Origin: Ehretia macrophylla
Taxonomy: Eukaryota; Streptophyta; Magnoliopsida; Boraginales; Ehretiaceae
Assembly: GCA_037974665.1 (NCBI GenBank)
Contig: CM075771.1
Location: 43,012,425 to 43,076,424 of the forward strand
Reading direction: 5' to 3'
Length of the DNA: 64,000 nucleotides
Shown here: piece after piece, positions 24,719 to 37,396 of the stretch
Layout of the letters: each line of letters begins with the position of its first letter
How positions within the stretch are numbered: the stretch's first letter is position 1
Made by a program: the position numbers and the translations under genes
The notes under the pieces: generated by a model
The model's database searches: none
What the model saw: only the letters and a program-made list of their open reading frames with translations
What the model was told of the DNA's origin: nothing

Positions 24719-26322
24719 TCAATCTACGACCCAAATCTCCCTGGGAGGCAGCCCAAGCGAGAAGAGGGAATAGCTACGGAGCTAGAGCAACCAACACTGG
24801 CAACCCGAGGCTACCCAGAGAGGCCCATCACTCACGTGCTGACACTATGCAATGCAAGACTCGATACAAGGCAATAAACGAGCGATAGCACAACAATACA
24901 AACTAGTGACAACAAACGAGATAACAAGCAATCACAATCAATACTAGCATTCAACTAACTTTTCAAGCATAACAAGCAATAATAAGCAACAATAACACCA
25001 ATTAAACAAGTATATCAAGCAACCCTAAGCATTCTATAGGCATAATATCAAGATAACAAGCAAAATCACAAATCGGCCCCAACTATCAAAACACTACCAT
25101 TTCCAAACGAGCCACGAGTTCTGGAAACCGACTTCGCCAATCCTCCTAGGTCACCATAAGGCACGTCCAAGGACCCCGAAACCCTACTTTACCCTAGAAT
25201 TCGCGCAAAGCCCCGATTTCCCCCTTTGCTCATTTGAACTACAACTATACCAACCAAACACCCAACCAATGCCATAATTGCACCAAAAGTGCTTCCATGG
25301 CCTCCCGAAACAATGCCAACACGCAAAATGAGAAAACGCCAAACTCGACCTAAACGACCCCGACTTTCACTAAGCCGTTTTTCTCCATTTTTCCATTACA
25401 CATTCCAATTAAACCACACATTTAGGCATTCTAGCATATCTAGCATCTTCCTACATCAACAGAACACGTAACGGAGCAACTTCATCGAAACGGGGGTTTA
25501 GTATTCATAATTTACTATTCATCACACAATTTATATTTCAATTCCAATATTTAACCGCAGAAAATGTTAAAAAGCTATAAATACATGTTCTACAATCAAC
25601 AAGGAACATTCTTTAAGCAACAAAACGATTAAAACAACAATCTACGCATAAAATCTAAAAATCAAAGTTTAGATACAAATATTTCAAATGCGCAAATAAC
25701 GATGAAACCCTCACCTTAGACGCTCCTAGACGCTAGGAAAACCTCGTAGAGTGCCTCGGAAACCAGCCCGCACAAGCCCACGTGAAGAATCGAAGATTTG
25801 AAGTTGAGATTTTCTTTTTTTTTTTTTCTCCTTCTTTTCCTCATGGTTTCAAGTTTTTTTTCTCTGTTTTTTTTCGTGCACATTCTGCTTATTTAAAAAA
25901 AAATGACAAGAAGTCAAAGGTCAAAATTTGGTCAACCCGCTAAACCAAAACAGCTATGCGCGACCTTACGAAAACGGCCATAACTTATTCTAGAAAACTC
26001 CAATTCACGAACGGTTTGAAGCCTCAGAAACTAGACTCATAGAGCTTTCCAACCATAATAATTTGCTACCTAACTCTTCCCCAATTGGTTCAGATTTAAT
26101 TCCAAAGTTGACCCAAAATTTGACTAACTTAACATTGCATTTTTTTATTTCTAATCCCAAGTTTGCCTTTTATTAAACATTTAAAAAATGCCCACCTTGT
26201 CCTAGTTGGTCAATGTAGATGAAAAGTCAACTAGTTTGGTCAAAGAAGGTGAAAGGTCAATAAAATGCAATTTAAATGAACTTTAAATGTTATTGAATAC
26301 ATGCCAGGTTCGGGGTATTACA

Positions 26323-26358
26323 TCCTTCACCCCTTAAAAAAATTGCGTCCTCGCAATT
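26323..26358 (-). promoter_or_regulatory. Polypurine tract and hairpin of element 3
   Basis: On the minus strand, AATTGCG and CGCAATT (plus-strand 26352-26358 and 26341-26347) form a seven-base stem with loop AGGA. T-rich bases follow, then the polypurine tract AAGGGGTGAAGGA (26323-26335), abutting the 3' LTR. Confidence 0.82.
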
Positions 26359-27962
26359 CTTCTTCCAATAGGATTCTGCATCATCTACAATCCAACTCTG
26401 ACTAGTCTTCATTAGCTACTGAAAAAGTATTTAATCAAGATGACCAATAGTAAAGTTCAAGTAGAAATGCCAAGTAGTAACGCCAAATAGAAGCTCAAAT
26501 GCAGATACCGTACAAGAATCCCGTTGACACGAATACCGAAGAAGAATAAATTCCAACCAGAAACGCCGAGATAATACCAATAAAGACTAAAGCAAAGATA
26601 CTGTAGATGTCATTAATACCACACAATAACGACAAGAAGAATACTTCATGCACGAATCTCCAATAGAAGTCTAACTGTTACTGCCCGAGAATTCCCAAGC
26701 AAGAAGCCAAATAAAAGCTCAAACAAAGGTTCTATCTAGAGGTCCAAAGAAATACCCCGCTGGTCATGGATTTCATAGAAGAATTCCCTGTTAAGAGTGC
26801 TGAAGAAAATACCAAGAACCCAATCAAATATATTTCCAAAGTTCCGAAGAAGTCTTCCAAATAATAACCCCATGGAACAACCAATTAGATTCCGAGTTTT
26901 GCTATCAAATGCTGAGAGGAATGTCAAAGGAAATAACAGAGAAAATATAATGTGCCCAATAAGACAACAAAGTTGAATAACAAACATAGTTTCCCAGATG
27001 GACGAAAACTCGAAGGATAAACACCGAATTGATGAACAATATACCGAGACCAAACTCTGAGGCCTCTTCACTGTTTGCCAAGTGAGAACTTCATACAACT
27101 TTTCCAACAAGGAAAATACCAAGAGAACGCCATTGAAGAATTTCCAATCAGGGATGCCAGTATCATACCAATAAAGACAGAGACACATATACCCTAGTTA
27201 ATACTGTGCAGTAAGGCTGATTGAAATCCCAATAGCCAAATCCACCGAGAAATGCCAACAGAAGTCTCCAAAGTATACCCATTAAGGAAACCAAAGAATA
27301 CTCCAAAGACCAACCAAATAAACCCCAAGAGAAAGCTATTCTTTCACAACCGTTAAGCACAGAGGAAGACCATAGAGATTCGCCAATAACCGAGCTCCAA
27401 AAGCAAACACCAATTCCCAAATAAAGGCTAGTCAAATGCCATTCATTTCCTGCCAATCCATACACCTTGAAAAGCCAGCGGTGAACCACTTTCTTCAGGG
27501 GAGGAAGATGACTTACTTACCATTTCAATAGGACATGTATGAATGCCAATATATCACAGTTATACAATGCCTTAAGCTATTATGCCAGCAAGTTTACAAA
27601 ATAGTTTATTCAACAAGGTCACTCAAGCATAACAATCAAGTCAAGCACAGCATAATCAATTCAAATCACAGCATAGCTAATTCAAGACATTTCAGTACAC
27701 ACATTACAAGCAATACTTCAAGCAAATAACAATCCACGAGGTCGATTCGATAGGTCAATTCAATGCACAACTAGACACTTTACTTCACTTAGCAAACAAT
27801 TAACACATAACACATAACTAAATCACATAGGAGCACACATTCATGTCAAGACACATAATCTCACATACAAGCATACACTTTCAAGACACACTTAGCAAGC
27901 ACAAATTCAAGGACCACTACCCACCAGACCGAGGACCCTGTCCCGGCTTATGAGCTAAACAA
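26359..27962 (-). other. Element 3 internal region: degenerate repeats with two overlapping sense open frames
   Basis: About 1.6 kb without retroviral domains. Short motifs recur loosely, such as ATACCAATAAAGAC at about 26575 and 27166, and CCAAATARAAGCTCAAA at about 26482 and 26708, suggesting old internal duplications. On the element strand there are open frames of 108 codons (27489 to 27163) and 150 codons (27188 to 26736). They overlap by 26 bases in different frames and are rich in hydrophobic and Trp/Phe residues. I recognise no domain in them. They may be by-products of the repetitive composition. From about 27500 to 27960 the sequence is A/C-rich leader. Confidence 0.6.
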
Positions 27963-27974
27963 GCTCTGATACCA
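27963..27974 (-). other. Primer binding site of element 3 (minus strand)
   Basis: GCTCTGATACCA on the plus strand is TGGTATCAGAGC on the element strand, two bases from the right-hand LTR. It fixes the orientation of the element. Confidence 0.94.
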
Positions 27975-27976
27975 CC

Positions 27977-30445
27977 TGTAATACCCCGATCCCTCTCGAG
28001 ATCGGGAGTTCTATCAATCGATCTAAACACAACCCAAACCAAACCCGGGCATAAATTTTCAGGGAAAACGGACGGAGTCTCCCCTGTTCCTAGGCGAAAA
28101 GTAAAACCTGCGACAGCATATAAGTGGACCAATACCATGTCCAAACATTCAACCACCTCAAGGCCATCCGAGCCTTGGTTCACAACAAGCAAAACACAAG
28201 TAAATATACATTCAAGCTTAGCAATTAAACTACACCAACCTATATCATAAGCTAGACTATCATACCTTTCTATCTCTTTTCCTTTATCATTACAAATATA
28301 CATTGAAGTTAAGCTACATTAACTAAATACATAATCTAGTGAAACTTAAATTATATCCCCTTTAACATTAAATACATATAATACATAAAAGCATACAACT
28401 TTACAACTTTGACAACTCAAGTCACATAGGCACGCGGGACAACTCTTCAAGCACGGACTTTCACGAAATCACGAACTTTCCAGCTAACATGGCATTTCCT
28501 GAAATGTGGTGGTGAGGAGTGAGTATACACAACACGTATACTCAGTGAGGGCGAGACAGATATCGAATTGGAGAGAAAGAAAGTCGTGCAATGCAAATAA
28601 GACAGTTAAGCAATATAACTGATAAATAAGCAATCAAAACAAATAATCAATACAATAAGCAATTACTGAAAGCATTAACACAACCATTCAAAGCTATACC
28701 ACACTTTGAAGGCTATGGTTCACTCATACGAGCAAAGTACCATTTCACGAGCGATACATCAATCTCGAGCTTGATGTTGACAACGATGACAATAAGCGCG
28801 CATCCACCTTATAACACCAGTTTGGAATACCCCGGAAGTATCCATCAATCTACGACCCAAATCTCCCTGGGAGGCAGCCCAAGCGAGAAGAGGGAATAGC
28901 TACGGAGCTAGAGCAACCAACACTGGCAACCCGAGGCTACCCAGAGAGGCCCATCACTCACGTGCTGACACTATGCAATGCAAGACTCGATACAAGGCAA
29001 TAAACGAGCGATAGCACAACAATACAAACTAGTGACAACAAACGAGATAACAAGCAATCACAATCAATACTAGCATTCAACTAACTTTTCAAGCATAACA
29101 AGCAATAATAAGCAACAATAACACCAATTAAACAAGTATATCAAGCAACCCTAAGCATTCTATAGGCATAATATCAAGATAACAAGCAAAATCACAAATC
29201 GGCCCCAATTATCAAAACACTAGCATTTCCAAACGAGCCACGAGTTCTGGAAACCGACTTCGCCAATCCTCCTAGGTCACCATAAGGCACGTCCAAGGAC
29301 CCCGAAACCCTACTTTACCCTAGAATTCGCGCAAAGCCCCGATTTCCCCCTTTGCTCGTTTGAACTACAACTATACCAACCAAACACCCAACCAATGCCA
29401 TAATTGCACCAAAAGTGCTTCCATGGCCTCCTGAAACAATGCCAACACGCAAAACGAGAAAATGCCAAACTCGACCTAAACGACCCCGACTTTCACTAAG
29501 CCGTTTTTCTCCGTTTTTCCATTACACATTCCAATTAAACCACACATTTAGGCATTCTAGCATATCTAGCATCTTCCTACATCAACAGAACGCGTAACGG
29601 AGCAACTTCATCAAAACGGGGGTTTACTATTCACAATTTACTATTCATCACACAATTTATATTTCAATTCCAATATTTAACCGCAGAAAATGTTAAAAAG
29701 CTATAAATACATGTTCTACAATCAACAAGGAACATTATTTAAGCAACAAAACGATTAAAACAACAATCTACGCATAAAATCCAAAAATCAAAGTTTAGAT
29801 ACAAATATTTCAAATGCGCAAATAACGATGAAACCCTCACCTTAGACGCTCCTAGACGCTAGGAAAACTTCGAAGAGTGCCTCGGAAACCACCCCGCACA
29901 AGCCCACGCGAAGAATCGAAGATTTGAAGTTGAGATTTTCTTTTTTTTTTCTCCTTCTTTTCCTCATGGTTTCAAGTTTTTTTTCTCTGTTTTTTTTCGT
30001 GCACATTCTGCTTATTTAAAAAAAATGACAAGAAGTCAAAGGTCAAAATTCGGTCAACCCGCTAAACCAAAACAGCTATGCGCGACCTTACGAAAACGGC
30101 CATAACTGCTTCTAGAAAACTCCAATTCACGAACGGTTTGAAGCCTCAGAAACTAGACTCATAGAGCTTTCCAACCATATATAATTTGCTACCTAAATCT
30201 TCCCCAATTGGTTCAGATTTAATTCCAAAGTTGACCCAAAATTTGACTAACTTAACATTGCATTTTTTTATTTCTAATCCCAAGTTTGCCTTTTATTAAA
30301 CATTTCAAAAATTCCCACCTTGTCCTAGTTGGTCAATGTAGATGAAAAGTCAACTAGTTTGGTCAAAGAAGGTGAAAGGTCAATAAAATGCAATTTAAAT
30401 GAACTTTAAATGCTATTGAATACATGCCAGGTTCGGGGTATTACA
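27977..30445 (-). repeat. Element 3 5' LTR (right-hand copy)
   Basis: 2,469 bp, near identical to the left-hand copy, and followed by the GCCTT target duplication. It would hold the promoter of the element. A 128-codon minus-strand open frame across its inner edge (27917-28303) mirrors the one in the other LTR and is not supported as a gene. Confidence 0.94.
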
Positions 30446-33400
30446 GCCTTAACCTAGGTTTAAGAGGCATACCTTAATTTACGTGCATTGCATTGAATTA
30501 CGTGTCGTGCATTGGTCTACGTGCATTGACCTAGGGTTGCGTGCGTTAGCATTAGAATCTGTGCATTAGACTTGAAGTACGTGCCTTAGTCTAGAAGTTC
30601 GTGTCTTACCTCGTAGTTCGTGTTTACCTCGTGTTTCGTGCCCCGTATTATTCTCGGTGCGTGCCTCGTAGTGCGTACCCTAGACCTAGGAATCCGTGCC
30701 ACCACGTTAATCAAGAAAGCATCCTACACAAAGCACTAAACTATAAAATAATCCTAATTCAAATCTCTACAAAACCCACTAACTATAAAATATTCTATTC
30801 TACCTAACATTCCCTTACACATGTCATAACTTTTGCTTATCCTAGACACTTTAAACTAAACCTATGCACTTCTCTCTCTCTCCTCACATGCCTAAACACT
30901 ATTTTAATGCAACCAATTCAGATTTTTAGCATACTACACGTTTTTTTGACACTACATGCACAATTCAAAGTCAAACAAGACCATACATGCATATAAGTGT
31001 TCATTTTATATACTAAAGCATTCCTAAACCCTAGACCACCTTTTTGCTAACTCCCAAGCACTCCTCTTGCACTCCTAATCCACCTAAGCACCCTTAGATT
31101 ATAGTATATTCAAGACAAGGCAGAATTCTGCCCACAGCAACAAACACCACACGATTAAACCTAGTCAAACCCCTAGACAAGCTCTTACACACACTCTAAC
31201 CCCAATGCCCCTTTTTCCTAAGCCCTAAACTACCCCATGATTATTCCCCTACACCTCACACACTCCCAAGAAGCATATTTTTCAGATTTGAAGTCCCAAG
31301 AACCGTTGCAAACAAGGCCAATTCAGCCAAGGCCATACAATCAAAACTAGACAACAATAAATCACTAGTTTCATTCTCTTTTGTTGTCTTCTCTCTCTTA
31401 GCCTTAGCTCTCAAAATCTCTCTCTCTCTCCACGATTTCTCACTGCCTCTTGCACTTAAGAGGCTGACCAAACCATTTAGCCAAGGTAGGAGGCCTCCAA
31501 GACCCGAGCAAGCAAGCTACTACACGGCACAAACTCATCTAGGGCTATCCACGGCTTAGGTAAGGTTTCCTTGTTTCCTTTTATGTTCCTTTCTATTTCT
31601 CTTGGATATAAGCTCATACATGTCTTCCATAGTCATTTGCAAAGCCAAGGATTAAGGTAGAGGCAAGGAAAGGCACGCTCAAGCAAGAACCAAGCACTTA
31701 GGGCACACCGAGCCATTTTCACAAGCATTTGTGCATCTTCTTGTTGAATTGCAAAGGTGAGGGTTAAAACCTTTTGAAAACTCTTCAAAAATTCACATGC
31801 ATGCTTATAAATGTGTGTATTTGCTTCTGTACTTGACCTATATGGTCGTTCATAAGCTTAAACAACCATGCATGGCAAGATCTTGGCTTGAAAATGATGC
31901 TAGGTGAAGTCGAAATTGTTGACAGCTCTCTAACCAGTCTGTTCGAGGTAAGTTTAGCTAGGCAAATGATGTTTAGAATGCTTGAAAATTGGTAGGTAAC
32001 TATTTTGGACAGTTTTGAACATTTTTCCCAGAAATAGGTCGAAGCAAATTTTAACTCTAAGGTCCTAAAAATGGAAAATCTTTAAAATGTGACCAAATCT
32101 GGAAATCTGGAAAAATGAAGCAGGTTTTGGCAGATGCACTGACCTTGTGGAACGAACCATATTTGACTTAGTAAATGATGTCCAAAATGCATGAAATTTG
32201 GTATTCTACTAGATGTTTCAGTTCTGGACAATTTTGTCAGAAATGGACCAAGGCTAAAACTGACCTTAAGGACCTCAAAAACGTCAATTTCTGAAAAGTG
32301 TGCAAATCTGGACAGTTTTGTGCTATTCCACTGTTTCGGCTATATCTAATGATCCCGAACTCCAATTGATGTAAGGTTTGTTTCTAATTTTAGTTAACTT
32401 CTTAAGCTTTAATTTAAAATCTTATTTACTTAATTTGGAGATTGTTTGATTATCTTATTGATTGTGAGAAAACAGCCTATTGCAGTAAAGGTTTTATTTA
32501 GCTACATGCTTGGAAAATTATTGTAACCCCTTTTGTGGTTCTAATCGTGTGGAAATGTGGTGTTGGGATGTTATGTGGACTGTTTTTAGTACTTGAGGAT
32601 GCTTGAATGGAATGATGCGTGACTTGAGAATGATTTTGAGTTGACTTAGGGTTTTAATCACATGATTAAGCATGAAATGGAAACCCTATTGACTAGGTAG
32701 TTTTGGTAAGTGTTGATTCTTGGTTATTGTGTGGAAATTATATTCTTAGTGGGCTGCCCGTAAATGTCTTATAACTTCAAATGTGATTTTGACCATTGCA
32801 TGTTGTCATATAAGCTTTTCTTGCAACCGAACCCACGTAAATGTTGTTTCATGTTGAATATTCGTATCACTTGAATACGTGAAATTTGAAATGAGTTATA
32901 TGGCTTGACTTGCATGTGTTACATGGCTGCCCGTTTAATGTTCATATGGCTCTATATGCTTTTCAAGTGAAATTATTTGTCTTATCGTGCCTTGTTTGAT
33001 TACTTGACAACGTGCGATCTTATAACTGCTCGGAGGTGACCTACTGTGTTGTCCTCCTAATGTGATATGTTAAATGTTATAAATGTGCATTGCATACGAG
33101 GTTGCAACCTTTCAGTGTGGCATGGTAGTGTTTCACGCACGCCGGGCGGCATCGGGCTTGCCGGTGTTACCGTGACTACCATGGTCCAATTCCCTCTCTC
33201 GCTTGGCATTTCACCCTCGGAGAGTTGGGTCGTAGGATTTCGTGGTACATCCAGAGTACACCCACCTGGCATGTTTTGGGGATGAATTAAAGTCGGCCGC
33301 AACTCCTGTTACTTGACTTGATTTGAGAGCAAATGCTCACCGTATCCTTGAAATGATTGGTAATTGTATCTGTTTCTCGATTTGTTTCTTATAATGGTTA

Positions 33401-34235
33401 CCATATTATTTGTAATATGTGACATGTTTTACAAAGGAGTTTTCATAAATTGAACCGAAAAATGAGTTTCAAAACGTATTTCTCGTTCCCCCTCGCTGAG
33501 TTCATAAGGACTCACCCTCTTTTATCATCTCAGGTGAAGAAGATCAAGAACAGGTACCCAAGGACGATGTGCCTAACGATGATTCCTTGGAGTGATTGCC
33601 TATCTTGTGTGCTTTGCATGATTGTGGCTATTTGTGAACTATGCCACTTGAAGACTATTTCTTTTATGTTGCTCGTTGTTTATTGATGTAAATGACCCCA
33701 TTGTAATTTGGGTCTAATTCTGGGATTGTACTATCTGTAACCGGACGAACTTTTATTTGGTTGTTTGCTTTCGTTTTCTTAATTAGTAGTTATCGTAGGC
33801 ATTCAAACCACTAGATGAATAATCAACTAAGTTAATTCTATCTAATTTCACTTAGGTGCTCATTTGCAAACTAAAGGATAATAGGTACTTGCATGATAGG
33901 AAATTGACAAATAAACGGGACATAGTTATCATGTTAGGCTTATTAACCAAACGAGACTTTCAAGATAAACTAGTAGGCAAATCGGTTGGTGACAAATAGG
34001 AGTCCTTAATAGAATTGGATTAATGATTGGAATAATTGAGGCGTTTAGAGAATTAGGTCAAACCAAATAGCCCAATTACAGCCGTTATGCTGCCGGTTTA
34101 CCAAAAAAAATTTGGAGTCTAGGATTAAATATTAAGTGTTAAACCTCCTTGAGTGATTAAGTACGTGGAAGGACTTGAATGTTTAGTTCACACCCTAGTC
34201 TAACCTTATAGGCCGGGTTGGGGCGTGACAGTTAC

Positions 34236-37200
34236 CATTTCGAGACTATGAAGTCATCTTAGGGATAGACTGGTTGGCAAAACATCATGCCCAACTAGAT
34301 TGCCGGACAAAGATTGTTACATTCCAGATACCTGGTCAACCAATATTGGAGGTAATGGGCCGAAGAGACTTCACCGGGAGTTCCATCATTTCATCTACGA
34401 AAGTAGTGAAGTCTTTGAGAAAAGAGTGTAGTGGATACTTAGCTTACCTCATCAACAAGCCATCGGATAAAGCTAAGTTGGACGAGATGCGAGTGATTAA
34501 AGATTATGCTGATGTGTTTCCAGAAGAATTGCCCGGTTTACCCCCGGATCAAGAAATCGAGTTTGTAATAGAAGTACTGCCTGGCACCCAACCGATATCT
34601 AAAGCTCCTTATCGTATGGCACCAGCTGAGCTACAAGAATTGAAGGACCAATTGCAGGGATTATTGAAGAAGGAGTTTGTTCAACCAAGTTCTTCTCCGT
34701 GAGGTGTACCAGTCCTATTTGTAAAGAAGAAAGATGGAACGTTGAGGCTATGCATCGATTACCGAGGATTGAACCAAGTGACCGTCAAGAATAAATACCC
34801 ACTTCCATTGATAGATGAGTTGTTTGATCAACTTCAAGGAGCTAAAGTGTATTCGAAGCTTGACTTGAGGCAAGGGTACTATCAGTTGCTGATCAAAAAG
34901 GAGGATGTACCTAAATCGGCTTTTAGGACGAGATATAGGCATTATGAATTTGTGGTGATGCCATTTGGGCTAACTAATGCCCTTGCAACTTTTATGGACT
35001 TGATGCACAGGGTGTTTCAACCTTATTTGGACCAATTTGTGGTGATCTTTATTGATGATATTTTGGTATACTCGAAATCCGAGGCTGAGCATGAACAACA
35101 TCTGCGATTGGTATTGCAGAAACTTCGAGAGCACCAATTATATGCGACGTTTAGCAAATGCGAATTTTGGTTGTAGCAGATTGTATTCTTGGGACACATC
35201 ATATCCTGAGAGGGAATAGCAGTGGACCCAGCACAGATAGAAGCAGTGATGTCTTGGAAGAAGCCGAAAAATGTTACGGAGGTTTGGAGTTTTCTTGGTT
35301 TAGCAGGCTATTATCGGAGGTTCGTGAAGGATTTCTCAAAGATTGCAGGACTACTTACAAAGCTCACTCAAAAGAAAACAAAGTTCGTGTGGGATGACAA
35401 GTGTGAGAACAGCTTTCAAGAATTGAAGAAAAGATTGACTACCGCACCTGTTCTTGCATTGCCTGAAGGGAGTCAAGGCTTTGTAATCTATAGTGATGCT
35501 TCTAAGGAAGGACTGGGTTGTGTGTTAATGCAAAATGGTAGAGTGATTGCGTATGCCTCTAGGAAACCGAAACCGTATGAATTGAATTACCCGACGCATG
35601 ATTTGTAGTTGGCGACTATTGTGTTTGCACTCAAGAAATAGAGGCACTATCTGTGGGGTAACAAGTTTGAGGTGTAAACTGATCACAAGAGCTTGAAGTA
35701 CTTGTTCTCACAAAAGGAGTTGAATATGAGGCAAAGACGGTGGATGGAGCTTTTGGATGATTATAACTGCACAATCAATTATGTGCCCAGTAAAGCGAAT
35801 GTAGTTGCAGATGCCTTAAGTCGGAAAGCGAGCATGGCAAAACTGGAAGTTAAGGTGCAGGAGTTGTTAGAGGAAGCATTTTTGTAGAATCCACAATCGA
35901 CTCAAAAAGGGTCACTTTTTGCCACTACTCAAGTTTAGCCGACTTGGTTGTCTGAATTACGAGAGACTCAACAGAAGGACCAACAGTTTCAGAAGATTAA
36001 AGAAAGCAACACAGATTTCAAGTTTCATGATCATGGTATATGGAGATTCAGGAGTCGAATTTGTGTTCCTAATAACCCAGAGTTGAAAAAGAAGATTCTT
36101 GAAGAAGCCCATAATTCGATATACACTATTCACCCCGGCGGAACAAAGATGTACCGGGATTTGAAACAACACTATTGGTGGAATAACATGAAGAGGGAGA
36201 TTGCGGAATTTGTGGCACGATGTTTGACTTGCCAGAGAGTCAAAGTAGAACATCAAAGACCAGCAGGTTTACTTCAACCGTTGGAAATTCCTCGATGGAA
36301 ATGGGAACATATAACTATGGACTTTGTCATGGACCTGCCCAAATCACAAAAAGGGTCATGATGTCGTTTCGGTCATAGTGGATAGATTGACCAAGTCAGC
36401 TCACTTCTTACCGATGAACAAGGAGGATAGCCCTGAGAAATTGGGAGATATGTATGTGGCGGATATTGTAAGGTTGCACGGGATGCCTGTGAGTATTGTG
36501 TCGGATAGGGATCCTCGTTTTACTTCCTGATTTTAGAAGAAATTGCAAGAAGCTTTGGGAACGAAGTTGAATTTTAGTACAGCTTATCACCCTCAGACTG
36601 ATGGACAATTTGAGAGAACTATTCAGATTCTGGAGGATATGCTGAGGGCGTGTGTTTTAGACTTTGGAAAAGGTTGGGAGAAATATCTGTCCCTAGCGGA
36701 GTTCGCTTATAATAACAGCTATCAGGCCACTATCGGGATGGCCCCATTTGAGGCATTGTATGGACGTAAGTGTCGATCCCCAATATACTGGGATGAAGTA
36801 GGTGAGACGAAGACTTTTGACCCGACCCTTCTACCTGAACTTATAAAGACTCCTCATCCGAAAACGGATGCTTACTGCCCAAAGCAGGCAGAAAAGTTAT
36901 GCAGACCGACGGAGACGGAGTCTAGAGTTTGAGGTCGGCGACAAGGTGTTCTTGAAGTTATCACCTCAGATGGGACTAATTAAACACGGCAAGGGTGGAA
37001 AGTTGAGCCCGAGATTTGTAGGACCATTTGGGATAATTGAGAAGGTTGGAAAATTGGCATATCGTCTGGAACTACCCCAAAACCTCTCCAATATTCATGA
37101 CGTCTTTCATGTTTCAATGCTGCCGAAGTATCACCCTGATCCATTGCATATTTTGGAGCCAGAACTGTTGCAGCTTCGGGAGAACTTATCTTATGAAGAA

Positions 37201-37356
37201 AAACCTATTCGGATCCTAGACGAGCAAGATCGGGAATTACGTAACAAGTCGATACCAATGGTGAAAGTGTTGTGGGTTCACCATGGAGTTGAAGAAGCAA
37301 CGTAGGAAAGACGAGACCAGATGATGTAACAGTATCCGGCATTATTTCAAAGGTAA
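34236..37356 (+). pseudogene. Element 1 pol: reverse transcriptase, RNase H, integrase, chromodomain-like tail (broken)
   Basis: This continues the protease frame after element 2, starting PFRDYEVILGIDWL. Reverse transcriptase follows, with [14 protein letters not shown] and the catalytic FIDD box at 35048. Next come RNase H ([15 protein letters not shown], about 35490), the integrase HHCC finger (CLTCQRVK near 36230) and the integrase core, including [10 protein letters not shown] and [12 protein letters not shown]. The C-terminal tail ends in EEKPIRILD...VKVLWVHHGVEEAT, resembling the plant chromovirus chromodomain. In-frame stops lie at 34700, 35174, 35207, 35606, 35639, 35675, 35885 and 35936. 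Frameshifts fall near 36355 and 36855, and more stops lie near 36528 and 37303. Some stops correspond to Trp codons in element 5. The copy is dead. Confidence 0.93.
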
Positions 37357-37360
37357 TGTT

Positions 37361-37396
37361 GAATTTCGGGACAAAATTCTTTTAAGGAAGGGAGGA
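37361..37396 (+). promoter_or_regulatory. Hairpin remnant and polypurine tract of element 1
   Basis: GAATTTCG (37361-37368) faces CAAAATTC (37372-37379), the same hairpin as in element 2 with one pair lost. The polypurine tract AAGGAAGGGAGGA (37384-37396) directly precedes the 3' LTR. Confidence 0.82.

Larger units (their letters stand above)
23851..26322 (-). repeat. Element 3 3' LTR (left-hand copy)
   Basis: 2,472 bp from TGTAATACCCC to GGGTATTACA on the plus strand. It is near identical to 27977-30445. On its coding sense it carries the hairpins at 24697-24718 and 24394-24418. A 117-codon minus-strand open frame near its left end also occurs in the other LTR and has no recognisable domain. 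Confidence 0.94.
23851..30445 (-). mobile_element. Element 3: non-autonomous family B LTR retrotransposon, reversed
   Basis: The element is 6,595 bp with two ~2.47 kb LTRs and a 1,654 bp interior. The primer site beside the right-hand LTR and the polypurine tract beside the left-hand LTR both read on the minus strand, so transcription would run right to left. LTRs match those of element 5 when reversed, for example in the CGGGGCTTTGCG region and the region around GAAGTTGCTCCGTTA. No gag or pol is present. The two LTRs show about four differences in their first ~330 bp by eye. This is the innermost and probably among the youngest insertions of the nest. Confidence 0.93.
16998..34230 (+). mobile_element. 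Element 2: non-coding family A LTR retrotransposon (LARD-like)
   Basis: The element has two almost identical 3.9 kb LTRs (TG...CA), a primer site, a polypurine tract and a GTTAC target duplication. Its 2.8 kb interior (20901-23724) shows no gag or pol similarity in any frame. Without element 3 it is about 10.6 kb. The leader after the primer site resembles that of element 1 (both contain ACCATGGGTAGAAGCCCTAA), and the 3' end before the LTR is also alike. It is therefore a large non-autonomous derivative of the same family, presumably mobilised by coding relatives. It landed inside one of those relatives, element 1. Element 3 sits in its 3' LTR. Confidence 0.92.
23725..34230 (+). repeat. Element 2 3' LTR, split by element 3
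   Basis: The LTR sequence is 23725-23850 plus 30451-34230, 3,906 bp once element 3 and one copy of its target duplication are removed. That compares with 3,903 bp for the 5' copy. The two copies differ only by scattered substitutions and small indels by eye (for example near 31446 and 32050), indicating a fairly recent insertion. Hairpin counterparts are at 33242-33263 (weakened) and 33497-33514. Confidence 0.93.

Noticed and set aside
27917..28303. 128-codon minus-strand frame, also at 23824-24177
   Set aside because: It lies in both LTR copies of element 3, matches no domain, and is not preserved in the related LTRs of element 5.
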